NCBI GenBank assembly: GCA_963595735.1
Contig: CAVBJJ010000003.1
Coordinates: 1-64,000 of the forward strand
Direction of reading: 5' to 3'
DNA: 64,000 nt
Origin: CALWOS01 sp963595735
GTDB lineage: Bacteria; Bacillota; Clostridia; Oscillospirales; Oscillospiraceae
The translations under genes and the position numbers were made by a program. Positions 52,418 through 60,815 of this stretch are shown here, piece by piece. The notes beneath the pieces were generated by a model. That model was not told where the DNA came from. It saw only the letters and a program-made list of their open reading frames with translations, and ran no database searches. Position 1 is the first letter of the stretch. Each line of letters starts with the position of its first letter.

Positions 52418-52906
52418 ATGGAGCTTCGGAACGGCCGGCCGGAGGATGGCCGGACACTGGCGGAAATAGAGGCAATCTGCTTCCCGGCGGCGGAGGCAGC
52501 AGCGGAAAAGGACTTGCAGGCGCGTTTGGCGGTGTTTCCGGAAAATTTCTGGTTGCTGCAGGATGGGGAAACGGTGGTTGCCTTTATCAACAGTTTGACA
52601 ACGGATTTGTCGGATTTGACAGATGAAATGTATAGAAATACAGAAATGCATTGTCCCCAAGGTGCGTGGCAGATGATTCTCGGTCTTGATACTTTGCCGG
52701 ACTACCGGAAGCAGGGCTGCGCGGCAAGAGTGCTGCAAGCCGCTATAGCGGGCGCAAAGGCGCAGGGGTGCAAGGGCATGGTTCTCACCTGCAAGGAGCA
52801 TCTTCTGGGCTATTACGGTCGCTTTGGCTTTGTGGACGAGGGAATCTCCGCATCTACCTTGGGCAACACGCGCTGGCACCAGATGCGCCTGTGCTTTGAC
52901 GTCTGA
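52418..52906 (+). CDS. GNAT-family N-acetyltransferase
   Basis: A 162-residue acetyltransferase. The acetyl-CoA site is in LGLDTLPDYRKQGCAARVL (the Q/RxxGxG/A loop appears as RKQGCA) and the family's late block LTCKEHLLGYYGRFGFVDEG is clear. The NSLTTDLSDLTDEMYRN segment is like that of arylalkylamine-type acetyltransferases. Substrate unknown. AAGGAGG precedes the ATG. The ispD gene follows after 53 bp and may be co-transcribed. Confidence 0.88.
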   Translation: MELRNGRPEDGRTLAEIEAICFPAAEAAAEKDLQARLAVFPENFWLLQDGETVVAFINSLTTDLSDLTDEMYRNTEMHCPQGAWQMILGLDTLPDYRKQGCAARVLQAAIAGAKAQGCKGMVLTCKEHLLGYYGRFGFVDEGISASTLGNTRWHQMRLCFDV

Positions 52907-52959
52907 TCGGCTTCCGTGACACGCCCTTGGCGGCAAGATCAATGAAAGGGGACAGGGAA

Positions 52960-53679
52960 ATGTCTTTTCTTTCCAAAAATATTCCCGGAAAAACGCCGTT
53001 TTGCACCATGGTGGTGGCGGCGGCAGGTTCCTCCACGCGAATGGGGCAGGACAAGCTCTTTCTGGAGCTGGACGGCATCCCCGTTCTGGGGCGCACGCTG
53101 CTGCTGCTGGAGCATTGCCCCAGCGTCCGGGAGGTCATCGTGGTCACCCGGCAGGAGCGGATGCTCCCGGTGGCGGATCTGTGCAAGCAGTACCGGCTGG
53201 ACAAGGTGACAAAGGTCATTCTGGGCGGCAGCAGCCGCATGGAATCTGTCCTCAACGGCGTTTCGGAGGCAGACCCCCGGGCGGAGCTGATCGGCGTGCA
53301 TGACGGCGCCCGCCCCTTTGCGCCGCCGGAGCTGGTGGAAAAAGCAGTCAGCGAAGCGCGGTTTTACCAGGCCGTTGCACCGGCGGTCCCCTTGCGGGAC
53401 ACGGTCAAACGGGTGGAGGACGGCTTTGTGGTGGAAACCCTGCCACGGAAGGAGCTGATGGCGGTGCAAACGCCCCAGGTGTTCCGGGCGGAGTTGCTCA
53501 AGGGCGCTTTGACCTATGTGGTGCAGGAGGAGATCCCGGTGACGGATGACTGCTCCGCGGTGGAGGCCATCGGCGGAAAGGTGCATCTGATCCCCGGGGA
53601 CGCCCGCAACCTGAAGCTGACCCATCCGCTGGATGTGGCCTTGGCGCGGGCAATTTTGCGGCAGGAGGTGGAAGCATGA
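52960..53679 (+). CDS. ispD: 2-C-methyl-D-erythritol 4-phosphate cytidylyltransferase
   Basis: Third step of the MEP isoprenoid pathway: joins CTP and MEP. The 239-residue protein has the nucleotide loop VVAAAGSSTRMGQDKLFLELDG, LGGSSRMESVLNGV, VHDGARPFAPPELV, the AVAPAVPLRDTVKRV loop, and VQTPQVFRAELL with VTDDCSAVEAIGG. All key basic and acidic residues are seen. ATG 52960 is preceded by GGGGACAGGGAA; the earlier ATG 52942 is also in frame. It overlaps ispF by ATGA. Confidence 0.96.
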   Translation: MSFLSKNIPGKTPFCTMVVAAAGSSTRMGQDKLFLELDGIPVLGRTLLLLEHCPSVREVIVVTRQERMLPVADLCKQYRLDKVTKVILGGSSRMESVLNGVSEADPRAELIGVHDGARPFAPPELVEKAVSEARFYQAVAPAVPLRDTVKRVEDGFVVETLPRKELMAVQTPQVFRAELLKGALTYVVQEEIPVTDDCSAVEAIGGKVHLIPGDARNLKLTHPLDVALARAILRQEVEA

Positions 53680-54194
53680 AGCAGCTTCCCTATCGCATCG
53701 GACACGGTTATGATGTTCACCGTCTGGTGCCGGAGCGCCGGCTGATCCTGGGCGGTGTGGAGATCCCCTGGGAAAAGGGGCTGCTGGGACATTCAGATGC
53801 CGATGTGCTGGTTCATGCGATCATGGACGCCATTCTCGGCGCGCTGGCGCTGGGGGATATCGGGCTGCATTTTCCTGATTCCGACCCGAACTATGCCGGG
53901 GCGGATAGTTGTGCGCTGCTGGCGCAGGTAAAGCGCCTGATGGCGGAACGGGGCTATGCTCTGGGCAATCTGGACTGCACGGTCATTGCCCAGCGGCCGA
54001 AGCTGCGCCCCCATATCCCGGCCATGACCGCCCGCGTGGCGGCGGTGCTGGGCGTGGAGCCGGCGCAGATCAACCTCAAAGCGACCACGGAGGAGGGACT
54101 TGGCTTTTCCGGCCGGGGAGAGGGCATTTCCGCCCATGCGGTGGCGCTTTTGTATCGGGAAGAAACGGGGGATCATGATGCTGCTTGCCATTGA
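53676..54194 (+). CDS. ispF: 2-C-methyl-D-erythritol 2,4-cyclodiphosphate synthase
   Basis: Fifth step of the MEP pathway. The 172-residue trimeric enzyme has the Zn site in IGHGYDVHRL (Asp and His), GLLGHSDADVLVHAIMDA with the second His, DIGLHFPDSDPNYAGADS, and the late KATTEEGLGFSGRGEGISAHAV. A C-terminal extension of about 12 residues overlaps coaX by 20 bp. ispD and ispF are adjacent and coupled, as in many Firmicutes. Confidence 0.97.
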   Translation: MKQLPYRIGHGYDVHRLVPERRLILGGVEIPWEKGLLGHSDADVLVHAIMDAILGALALGDIGLHFPDSDPNYAGADSCALLAQVKRLMAERGYALGNLDCTVIAQRPKLRPHIPAMTARVAAVLGVEPAQINLKATTEEGLGFSGRGEGISAHAVALLYREETGDHDAACH

Positions 54195-54945
54195 TATCGG
54201 AAACACCAATATCACGCTGGGCGGCTTTGTGAGGGAAAGCCTGCGCTTTCTCACCCGGATCTATGCCGATCCCCACCGTACGGAGGATCAATACGCGGTG
54301 GAATTGCAGGGCATTTTTCGCCTGCATGGGATCGATCCGGCGCAGATCGACGGCATTGCGATCTGCTGTGTGGTGCCGGAGCTGACTGCGGTGTTTCGCG
54401 GCGTCTGCCGGCATTTTTGCAGCAAGCCGCCGCTGGTGCTGGCGCCGGGCGTGCGTTCCGGTTTGAAGATCGGCATCGACGACCCCGCCCAGCTGGGCAG
54501 CGATCTGGCCGCCGCCGCAGTGGCGGCGCAGGCAAAATATCCCCTGCCCTGCATTATCTGCGATTTGGGTACCGCAACGGCGGTCAGTGTGCTGGATGCC
54601 AAGGGTCGCTTTTTGGGCGGTACCCTGTCGGCGGGCATTGACCTGAGCCAGCGGGCGCTGACCCGTCAGGCGGCGCAGCTCTCTCCGGTGCAGCTGCGCT
54701 GTCCGGAGCGGGTGATCGGCCGGAATACCGACGCCTCCATTCAGGCGGGGCTGATCATCGGCACAGCCGCCATGCTGGAGGGGCTTGCCGCACGGATCGA
54801 GGAGGAGCTGCAGCAGAGCTGCACCATGATCATTACCGGCGGAAGAGCTCGGGAGGTGGCGGAGGCCTGCCGCAGACCGGTGACGGTGGACGAGCATTTG
54901 CTGCTGGACGGACTGCGCCGGATCTATGAGAAAAACAGACGGTGA
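54175..54945 (+). CDS. coaX: Type III pantothenate kinase
   Basis: Phosphorylates pantothenate in the first step of CoA synthesis; not inhibited by CoA. The 256-residue ASKHA-fold protein has LLAIDIGNTNITLGGF, the GVRSGLKIGIDDPAQLGSDLAAAA block with its catalytic Asp (GSD), DLGTATAVSVLD, GGTLSAGIDLSQRAL and TGGRAREV. The start could be ATG 54175 or 54178. It overlaps ispF and is followed by the ECF S component gene, a link discussed there. Confidence 0.95.
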   Translation: MMLLAIDIGNTNITLGGFVRESLRFLTRIYADPHRTEDQYAVELQGIFRLHGIDPAQIDGIAICCVVPELTAVFRGVCRHFCSKPPLVLAPGVRSGLKIGIDDPAQLGSDLAAAAVAAQAKYPLPCIICDLGTATAVSVLDAKGRFLGGTLSAGIDLSQRALTRQAAQLSPVQLRCPERVIGRNTDASIQAGLIIGTAAMLEGLAARIEEELQQSCTMIITGGRAREVAEACRRPVTVDEHLLLDGLRRIYEKNRR

Positions 54946-55007
54946 ACCCTGCGTTTTGATAAAATCGGCTAAAATTATCTGATACAGATAAAAAATGAGG
55001 TGTATTT

Positions 55008-55622
55008 ATGAGAAATGGAAAGATTAAACGGCTGGCAAGGCTGGCGATTTTTGTCGCCATCACCCTGCTGCTGGCCTATACGCCCCTGGGCTATCTGCGA
55101 ACGGCGGGGCTGGAGCTGAGTTTCCTGATGATCCCGGTGGCGGTCAGCGCTATTGTTCTGGGGCCGCTGGAGGGCATGATCGTGGGCGCGGTGTTTGGCA
55201 TTACCAGCTTTGTGCAGTGTCTGACCGGCGCCAGCGCTTTCGGCGCGACACTGCTGGGGATCAGCCCCATTGCCTGCTTCCTGGTCTGCGTTCCCACGCG
55301 GATGCTGGCCGGTTTGCTTCCCGGATTTCTGTACCGGCTGTTTAGCCTGCGCGGCCCCAGCGTGGCGGGCTGTGCCGTCTGCTCCGCAGCGGCGCCGGTG
55401 ATCAACACGGTGCTGTTTATGGGCGCGCTGGTGCTGTTTTTCTTCAATACGGAATTCATTCAAAGCCTGTCCCATGGGCTGGGTGTGTTGGGCTTCTGCG
55501 CCATGTTTGTTGGCGTGCAGGGCGTGGTGGAAGCCGTGGTCTGCTGCCTGGTGAGTACGCCTGTTTCTCGTGGACTTCTCCATGCGACCAAGGCCGAGCG
55601 CCGCGCCGCGGCGGAGGACTAA
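55008..55622 (+). CDS. ECF transporter S component, probably pantothenate (PanT-like)
   Basis: A 204-residue protein with about six transmembrane helices. The N-terminal block LLLAYTPLGYLRTAGLELSFLMIPVAVSAIVLGPLEGMIVG contains the PanT-type TPLGY and ...SFLMIP...GPLEG pattern found in pantothenate S components. The gene follows coaX, whose product uses pantothenate, which supports the substrate call. It needs the general EcfAA'T module, which is not in this window. A possible promoter is TTGATA-18-TGATAC before it. Confidence 0.75.
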   Translation: MRNGKIKRLARLAIFVAITLLLAYTPLGYLRTAGLELSFLMIPVAVSAIVLGPLEGMIVGAVFGITSFVQCLTGASAFGATLLGISPIACFLVCVPTRMLAGLLPGFLYRLFSLRGPSVAGCAVCSAAAPVINTVLFMGALVLFFFNTEFIQSLSHGLGVLGFCAMFVGVQGVVEAVVCCLVSTPVSRGLLHATKAERRAAAED

Positions 55623-55796
55623 AATCCGCATTCCGCCGAAAATTTTCCAGTCTTTTCACAGCTTCCGGAGGGCGGCGCTCTCCGGCGCACGGCGCATATC
55701 CAAAGCCTCCCGCATACACTAAATGTAACGAAGTATCCCCTGCGTCCGCCGACGCGGGACGCTTTGTTGTCATTTCGTGATGTGGGAGGTTTTTTT

Positions 55797-56051
55797 ATGC
55801 AGAATGTGTTGCTGATGTGCCGCTCTCTGACCTATGCGCAGCGTACCGAGCGCCTGTTGGAGCGGGCGGGCATTTCCGGATATATTCAGCGTGCCCCCGC
55901 TGGCGCCAGCAAACGGGGCTGCGGCTATTGTGTGCGCCTGCGGCAGGCGCATTTGGAGTGGGCAATGTCCGTGCTGGAGCAGGAGGGCTTTTTGCCGGAG
56001 CGGGTGCTGCGGCCGGAGGAGGACGGCAGCTTTCGGGAGGTGTCGGTTTGA
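55797..56051 (+). CDS. DUF3343 protein (putative Se/S carrier-like)
   Basis: An 84-residue protein with CRSLTYAQRTERLLERAGI and the GCGYCVRLRQAHLEWAMSVLE block, typical for the DUF3343 (PF11823) family, named putative Se/S carrier. Two cysteines stand in GCGYC, suited to carry persulfide or selenium. It overlaps the next gene, a NifS-like enzyme, by 4 bp, which supports a sulfur- or selenium-relay role. GGGAGG lies before the ATG. The 174-bp gap upstream holds GC-rich hairpins (for instance CCTGCGTC/GACGCGGG near 55741-55763). Confidence 0.82.
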   Translation: MQNVLLMCRSLTYAQRTERLLERAGISGYIQRAPAGASKRGCGYCVRLRQAHLEWAMSVLEQEGFLPERVLRPEEDGSFREVSV

Positions 56052-57169
56052 TCTATCTGGATGCCGCCGCCACCAGCTTTCAAAAGCCCCGGCAGGTGCG
56101 GGAGGAAATGGCGCGGACGATCCGCAGCTGTACCAGTCCCGGCCGCGGCGGCTATCCCCAGGCGATGCGCGCGGCGGATCTGCTTCTGGACTGCCGCATG
56201 GCTCTGGCAAAGCTGCTGGGCGTGCCGGAGCCGGAGCAGGTGGTGTTTACCACCAACGCCACCCATGGCCTGAACATCGCCATTCGGGATCTGGTGCGAC
56301 CGGGGACGCGGGTGGTGGTGTCCGGCTATGAGCACAATGCGGTCATGCGTCCGCTGTACGCCTGCGGCGCGGCTCTGGAGATCCTGCGTACGCCGGTATT
56401 CGACAGCGCAGCGGCCGCAGCGGCCTTTCGAGAGGCGATCCCCCGCTCGGAGGTCTGTGTTTGCACCCATGTGTCCAATGTGTTTGGCAATATTTTGCCC
56501 TTGGAGGAGATCGCGGCCTGCTGCCGGGAAAACGGCGTGCCGCTGGTGGTGGACGCTTCCCAGTCTGCCGGGGCGCTGCCCTTGGATTTTCAGGCGCTGG
56601 GCGCGGCGTATGCGGCCATGCCGGGACACAAGGGGCTGCTGGGTCCCCAGGGCACCGGCGTGCTGCTGTGCAGACAGATACCGGAGCCGCTGCTGTTTGG
56701 CGGAACCGGTGTGGACAGCCGCAGCTATACCATGCCGGATTTTTTGCCGGAGCGGTTGGAGGCGGGAACGCCCAATGTGCCGGGGGTGGCTGGACTGCTG
56801 GCCGGCGTGCGGTTTATCCAGCGCATGGGAACAGAACGCGTTCTGCGCCATGAGCGGCAGCTGGTGCGCTGTCTGGGGCGGCTTCTGGCGCAAAAGGGCG
56901 GCGGCAAGGTCATGCTGGCGCAGGATGCTGCAGAGCAGGCGGGGGTGCTTTCCGTGATCCCCAAACAGCGGGACTGCGAGAGTCTGGCGGCGGCGCTGGG
57001 GCAGGCGGGAGTTGCCGTGCGGGCGGGGCTGCACTGTGCGCCCCAGGCGCATATCACCGCCGGAGATGTGGAGCGGGGCAGCCTGCGTTTTTCCGTTTCC
57101 GCCATGAATACCCGGCAGGAAATGCTTCAGGCAGCAGAGAGATACGGAAAAATAGTAACAAAATTGTAA
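56048..57169 (+). CDS. Class V aminotransferase, SufS/CsdA-like cysteine desulfurase
   Basis: A 373-residue PLP enzyme: YLDAAATSFQKP at the start, FTTNATHGLNIAI, VSGYEHNAVMRPLY, VVDASQSAGALPLDF, the PLP lysine in AMPGHKGLLGPQGTG, and a cysteine in VRAGLHCAPQAH, the group II (SufS/CsdA, selenocysteine lyase) position. GTPNVPGVAGL is also typical. TTG 56048 is the start, seven bases after GGGAGG. The pairing with DUF3343 suggests delivery of S or Se to that carrier. Confidence 0.9.
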   Translation: MIYLDAAATSFQKPRQVREEMARTIRSCTSPGRGGYPQAMRAADLLLDCRMALAKLLGVPEPEQVVFTTNATHGLNIAIRDLVRPGTRVVVSGYEHNAVMRPLYACGAALEILRTPVFDSAAAAAAFREAIPRSEVCVCTHVSNVFGNILPLEEIAACCRENGVPLVVDASQSAGALPLDFQALGAAYAAMPGHKGLLGPQGTGVLLCRQIPEPLLFGGTGVDSRSYTMPDFLPERLEAGTPNVPGVAGLLAGVRFIQRMGTERVLRHERQLVRCLGRLLAQKGGGKVMLAQDAAEQAGVLSVIPKQRDCESLAAALGQAGVAVRAGLHCAPQAHITAGDVERGSLRFSVSAMNTRQEMLQAAERYGKIVTKL

Positions 57170-57176
57170 CTTTTTC

Positions 57177-57206
57177 TTGCTAGTATGTGTAAAATTGTTG
57201 TATAAT
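57177..57206 (+). promoter_or_regulatory. cdaA-cdaR promoter
   Basis: TTGCTA (57177-57182) and TATAAT (57201-57206) with 18 bp spacing. The start codon is about 145 bp downstream, so there is a long leader. Confidence 0.78.
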
Positions 57207-57247
57207 TACCATTGTATTTTTGCACCTGCTTGTAGAAATACAGACCC

Positions 57248-57305
57248 ATGATCCCGGCAGAGTCACGGGATCATGAACATAAGCCGCCCGGCAAAGTCCC
57301 GGCGG
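57248..57305 (+). other. Two GC-rich hairpins in the cdaA leader
   Basis: ATGATCCCG/CGGGATCAT (57248-57256 with 57266-57274), and GCCGCC/GGCGGC with inner CGG/CCG pairs (about 57282-57305). Neither is followed by a T run, so they are leader structures, not terminators. The layout does not match the ydaO c-di-AMP riboswitch as far as I can tell. Confidence 0.5.
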
Positions 57306-57350
57306 CGTGAACAAGAAAAAAAGACGGAGCAGAAACATGGAGTAATGCCT

Positions 57351-58235
57351 ATGCAAACATTACAAACAATTTTTCATTCCGCCTCCGGTGTGCTTCGCAT
57401 GGTGTCGATTTCCGACATTGCGGATATCATTATCCTTGCTTTTGTGATCTATAAGATCATCGGCTTTATCCGCCGGGCGCAGCTGTCCCGGGTCGCGGTG
57501 GGGCTGCTGGGTCTGGTCGCGGTGCTGTGGATCTCGGATGTATGTCACCTGACAGTGGTCAACTTCCTGCTGCGCCGGATCATTGAGCTGGGGCTGCTGG
57601 CGCTGGTGATCCTGTTCCAGCCGGAGCTGCGCCGTATGCTGGAAAAGGTGGGCAGCGGCCGGGTGTTCCGGGGGCTGTACCGGCAAAGCGAGCCGGAGGG
57701 TGTGGAAAACGCCATCCTGCAAACGGTGGAAGCCTGCGTGGATATGAGCGCCACCCGCACCGGCGCACTGATCGTGTTCGAGCGGAACAACCGCCTGACC
57801 GACCGTATCAATACCGGCACGGTGGTGGATGCGCTGCCCAATGCGGAGCTGCTGAAAAACCTGTTTTACAACAAAGCGCCTCTGCACGACGGCGCCGTCA
57901 TCATTCGGGACGGGCGCATTGCGGCGGCGGGATGTATGCTGCCGCTTTCGGCCAACCCCAACCTGAGCAAGGAATTGGGAATGCGCCACCGGGCGGGCAT
58001 CGGCATGAGCGAGCAAAGCGATGCGGTCGTGGTGATCGTCTCGGAGGAAAGCGGCGCAATCTCCATTGCCGTCAACAGTATGCTCAAGCGGCATCTGAAC
58101 CGGGAAAGCTGTGAAAAGATCCTGCGGGCGGAGCTGCTCCGCGGGGAGGAGACCCGCCGCAGCGTGCAGGACAACCTCCGGGACTGGATCCTGGGGAGAA
58201 AGGGAGACAGCAATGGCAAGGGAAAGAATTCGTAA
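57351..58235 (+). CDS. cdaA: Diadenylate cyclase CdaA
   Basis: Makes c-di-AMP at the membrane to control osmolyte and cell wall homeostasis. The 294-residue protein has three N-terminal helices (IADIIILAFVIYKIIGFI; VAVGLLGLVAVLWI; LGLLALVILFQPELR) and a DAC domain with the DGA motif in APLHDGAVII and RHR in GMRHRAGIGMSEQSDA. GALIVFERNNRL is also conserved. Start at ATG 57351, eight bases after GGAG; ATG 57345 is too near. It overlaps cdaR by 23 bp. glmM does not follow cdaR, unlike in Bacillus. Confidence 0.96.
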   Translation: MQTLQTIFHSASGVLRMVSISDIADIIILAFVIYKIIGFIRRAQLSRVAVGLLGLVAVLWISDVCHLTVVNFLLRRIIELGLLALVILFQPELRRMLEKVGSGRVFRGLYRQSEPEGVENAILQTVEACVDMSATRTGALIVFERNNRLTDRINTGTVVDALPNAELLKNLFYNKAPLHDGAVIIRDGRIAAAGCMLPLSANPNLSKELGMRHRAGIGMSEQSDAVVVIVSEESGAISIAVNSMLKRHLNRESCEKILRAELLRGEETRRSVQDNLRDWILGRKGDSNGKGKNS

Positions 58236-59463
58236 GATCGTAGACAGCCGCATTTTCTGGGCGGTGATCTCCGTTCTGGCGGCAATTTGCCTTTGGGCCT
58301 ATGTGATCTCGCTGGAAACGGAGGACAGTGAACTGACCCTGCGCAATCTTACGGTGGACTTCACCGGCGTGGATGTGCTGCGGGAGTCCAAGGGGCTGAT
58401 CATTTCCGAAGTCAGCGCGGATGAGGTGCAGCTGACCTTCCGGGGCAGCCGACGGGTCTTGAACCGCATCAATGAGCGCAATATTCATGTATATATCGAC
58501 GCGACCGCCCTGGAGGTTGGCCGGTACAGCCAGCCGGTGCAGGTGGAGCTGCCGGATGGCGTCAACACCGGCGATGTGACCGTGACTACCCGAAAACCGC
58601 AATATATCAGCTTCCAGGTAGAAAAGCTGGGCAGCAAGGTCGTGGATATCCAAACCTCCTTTACCGGCTCGGTGGCGGAGGGCTTTGTGGGAAGCGAGCT
58701 CGTCACCAGCCCGGAGAGTCTGGAGATCTACGGCGCCCAGGAAAGCCTGGATCAGGTGGATCACGCGCTGGTGGTCGTGGAGCGGGACAATGTTGCAAGC
58801 AGTATCCACTATGACAGCAATTACAGCCTGATCGATGTCAACGGCAAGGAGATCGACATGGAAAAGGCCGGCCTTTCCGCCAACATGAACACGGTGCGGG
58901 TGAGCATGGAGATCAAGGTGATAAAGGATGTCCCTCTGGCAATCGACCTGCTGGACGGCGGCGGTGCGTTGCAGGAAAATGCCAGCGTCACCATCACGCC
59001 GGAGGAGATCCGCCTGTCCGGCGACGCCCAGCAGATGGAAAGCATCAATCGTGTTACCCTGGGAAGCATCGACCTGTCTCAGGTGGACGGAAGCTATGAA
59101 CACAGCTATACGATCGTGCTGGATAACGGCCTGACCAATGAATCTGGCGTGACGGAGGCAAAGGTAACGGTGGAGATCCGTGGGCTGGAGAAAAAGAAAA
59201 TGACTGTCAGCAACATTTCTCTGACAGGGCTGGAAAAAGGCCGGAAGGCGGAGCTGATCACCACCAGCCTGGAGGTCACGCTGCGTGCCAAGGCGGCGCT
59301 CCTGGAGCAGATCCAGGAGGAGAACCTGCGGGCCGTGGCAGACCTGAGCGGTGTGACGGAGGCCAGCGGCCAGGTGGAGGTGCCGGTTCACATCTATGTA
59401 GACGGCTTTGAAAGCGCCGGCGCCGTGGGCAACTACACCGCTCTGGTGCAGATCCAGCGATAA
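58213..59463 (+). CDS. cdaR: YbbR-domain regulator of diadenylate cyclase
   Basis: A 416-residue protein with one N-terminal transmembrane helix (IFWAVISVLAAICLWAYVI) and four extracytoplasmic YbbR repeats, each with a pattern such as SADEVQLTFRGSRRVLNRI and TSPESLEIYGAQESLDQV. In Bacillus and Listeria CdaR binds and controls CdaA. Coupled start within the end of cdaA, RBS AAAGGGAGACAGC. Confidence 0.93.
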   Translation: MARERIRKIVDSRIFWAVISVLAAICLWAYVISLETEDSELTLRNLTVDFTGVDVLRESKGLIISEVSADEVQLTFRGSRRVLNRINERNIHVYIDATALEVGRYSQPVQVELPDGVNTGDVTVTTRKPQYISFQVEKLGSKVVDIQTSFTGSVAEGFVGSELVTSPESLEIYGAQESLDQVDHALVVVERDNVASSIHYDSNYSLIDVNGKEIDMEKAGLSANMNTVRVSMEIKVIKDVPLAIDLLDGGGALQENASVTITPEEIRLSGDAQQMESINRVTLGSIDLSQVDGSYEHSYTIVLDNGLTNESGVTEAKVTVEIRGLEKKKMTVSNISLTGLEKGRKAELITTSLEVTLRAKAALLEQIQEENLRAVADLSGVTEASGQVEVPVHIYVDGFESAGAVGNYTALVQIQR

Positions 59464-59509
59464 CAGCACAACAGAAATAACAATCCTGCTTGAGGAGGGA
59501 GTCCTCGAT

Positions 59510-59914
59510 ATGAGACAATCGGCAATCGTAAAACGAAATTTGGAAAACAACATGGCGGAGGTGCTTGTCACCCGCGGCTCCGCCTGCGGCGGCAACTGCA
59601 AGTCCTGCGGTGGCTGCCACCATGAAAGCACGCTCACTGTCACCTGCTCGAACCCCATCGGCGCCGCGCCGGGGGAGCGGGTCACCATCGAGAGCAAGAC
59701 CACGCGCATTCTCGGCGTGGCGGCGTTGGTGTATCTGGTGCCGATCGTGGCCTTTCTGGTGTTTTATGCCATCGGCAATTACACCATCGGCACGGAAAAC
59801 GGCACGGTACTGATGAGCCTGATCGGCTTCTTCCTGGGCGTGGCGGTGGTCGTGGCGGTACACAAGCTCACCGGCAGCCGGCGCATCTCGTTCCGGATCA
59901 TCTGCCGGGAGTAG
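59510..59914 (+). CDS. SoxR-reducing-system protein RseC-like
   Basis: A 134-residue protein with a short soluble N-terminus carrying four or more Cys (GSACGGNCKSCGGC) followed by two transmembrane helices (LGVAALVYLVPIVAFLVFY; LMSLIGFFLGVAVVVAV). This is the RseC/MucC domain found in the Rsx/Rnf electron pathway. No Rnf gene is in the window. The Cys cluster may bind a metal or an Fe-S centre. RBS GAGGAGGGAGTCCTCGAT. Confidence 0.85.
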   Translation: MRQSAIVKRNLENNMAEVLVTRGSACGGNCKSCGGCHHESTLTVTCSNPIGAAPGERVTIESKTTRILGVAALVYLVPIVAFLVFYAIGNYTIGTENGTVLMSLIGFFLGVAVVVAVHKLTGSRRISFRIICRE

Positions 59915-59917
59915 GCC

Positions 59918-60802
59918 ATGTATGGCTATGTCAGACCGCTGAAAGCCGAACTGAAGGTGCGGGAATTCGAGGCCTATCAGGGGGTGTACTGCGGCCTGTG
60001 CCACTGTCTGGCGCAGCGCTGCGGCAGCGCCGCACGCTTCGTGGTCAACTATGACTTCACTTTTTTGGCCATGTTGCTGGAGGAAGGCCAAACGGCGGAC
60101 TTTGCCCCTCGGGGCTGTCCGGTTCGTCCGCTGCGAAAGCGGGCGGTGCTGAAACAAACGCCGGCGCTGGAGCGTGCGGCGGATCTGTCCGTGATTTTGG
60201 CGCATTGGAAGCTGCGGGACGATCTCCGGGACGAGGGTCCCGGCAAGACCGCCGGCGCGGCGGTGGCTCTGGCGGCGCTGCACCGGGCATATAGCAAGGC
60301 AAAGGCGGCGCAGCCGGAATTTGCGGCGGCCTGCGAGCAGTATATGCAAGGCCTGCACACGCTGGAGCAGGAAAGCTGCGCCTCTGTAGATCGTGCGGCG
60401 GATTGCTTTGCCACCCTGCTGGCAAGCCTTGCCATGACGGAGAAAGCGGAAGCCCGCAAACGGGTCCTGCGGGAGCTGTTTTACCATATCGGACGGGTCG
60501 TCTATGTGCTGGATGCAGTGGACGATCTGGAAAAGGATATGAAAAAGAAAAACTATAATCCTCTGGTGTATCGGTACGGTCTGACCGCGCCGCAGCTGCC
60601 GGAACCGGCGGTGGAAAGCCTGCGCCTGAGCTTGTCCCATTCCATGAGCGCCATGTCCGGCGCCTACAGCCTGCTGCCGGAAAACGCCTTTCGCCCCATT
60701 ACGGAAAACATCCTCTATCTGGGCATTCCCAGCGCGATTAAGCGCCTGTTGGGGCAAAGCCCGGAGACAAAATGTACCACAGAGGAAATCAGAAACGCAT
60801 AA
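59918..60802 (+). CDS. DUF5685-family protein
   Basis: A 294-residue, mostly helical protein. The N-terminal block MYGYVRPLKAELKVREFEAY followed by YCGLCHCLAQRCG with three Cys is the family hallmark, and LFYHIGRVVYVLDAVDDLEKDMKKKNYNPL is a conserved helical block with a DAxDDxxxD-like acidic motif reminiscent of terpenoid/squalene-synthase-like folds. It is common in Clostridia and its function is unknown. It sits between rseC-like and a dnaJ-like gene, likely in one operon. Confidence 0.82.
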   Translation: MYGYVRPLKAELKVREFEAYQGVYCGLCHCLAQRCGSAARFVVNYDFTFLAMLLEEGQTADFAPRGCPVRPLRKRAVLKQTPALERAADLSVILAHWKLRDDLRDEGPGKTAGAAVALAALHRAYSKAKAAQPEFAAACEQYMQGLHTLEQESCASVDRAADCFATLLASLAMTEKAEARKRVLRELFYHIGRVVYVLDAVDDLEKDMKKKNYNPLVYRYGLTAPQLPEPAVESLRLSLSHSMSAMSGAYSLLPENAFRPITENILYLGIPSAIKRLLGQSPETKCTTEEIRNA

Positions 60803-60815
60803 ACGGAGAAATGCT

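Noticed and set aside
57248..57305. A ydaO-type c-di-AMP riboswitch before cdaA
   Set aside because: Only two simple hairpins are present; the long pseudo-symmetric core of that riboswitch is missing.
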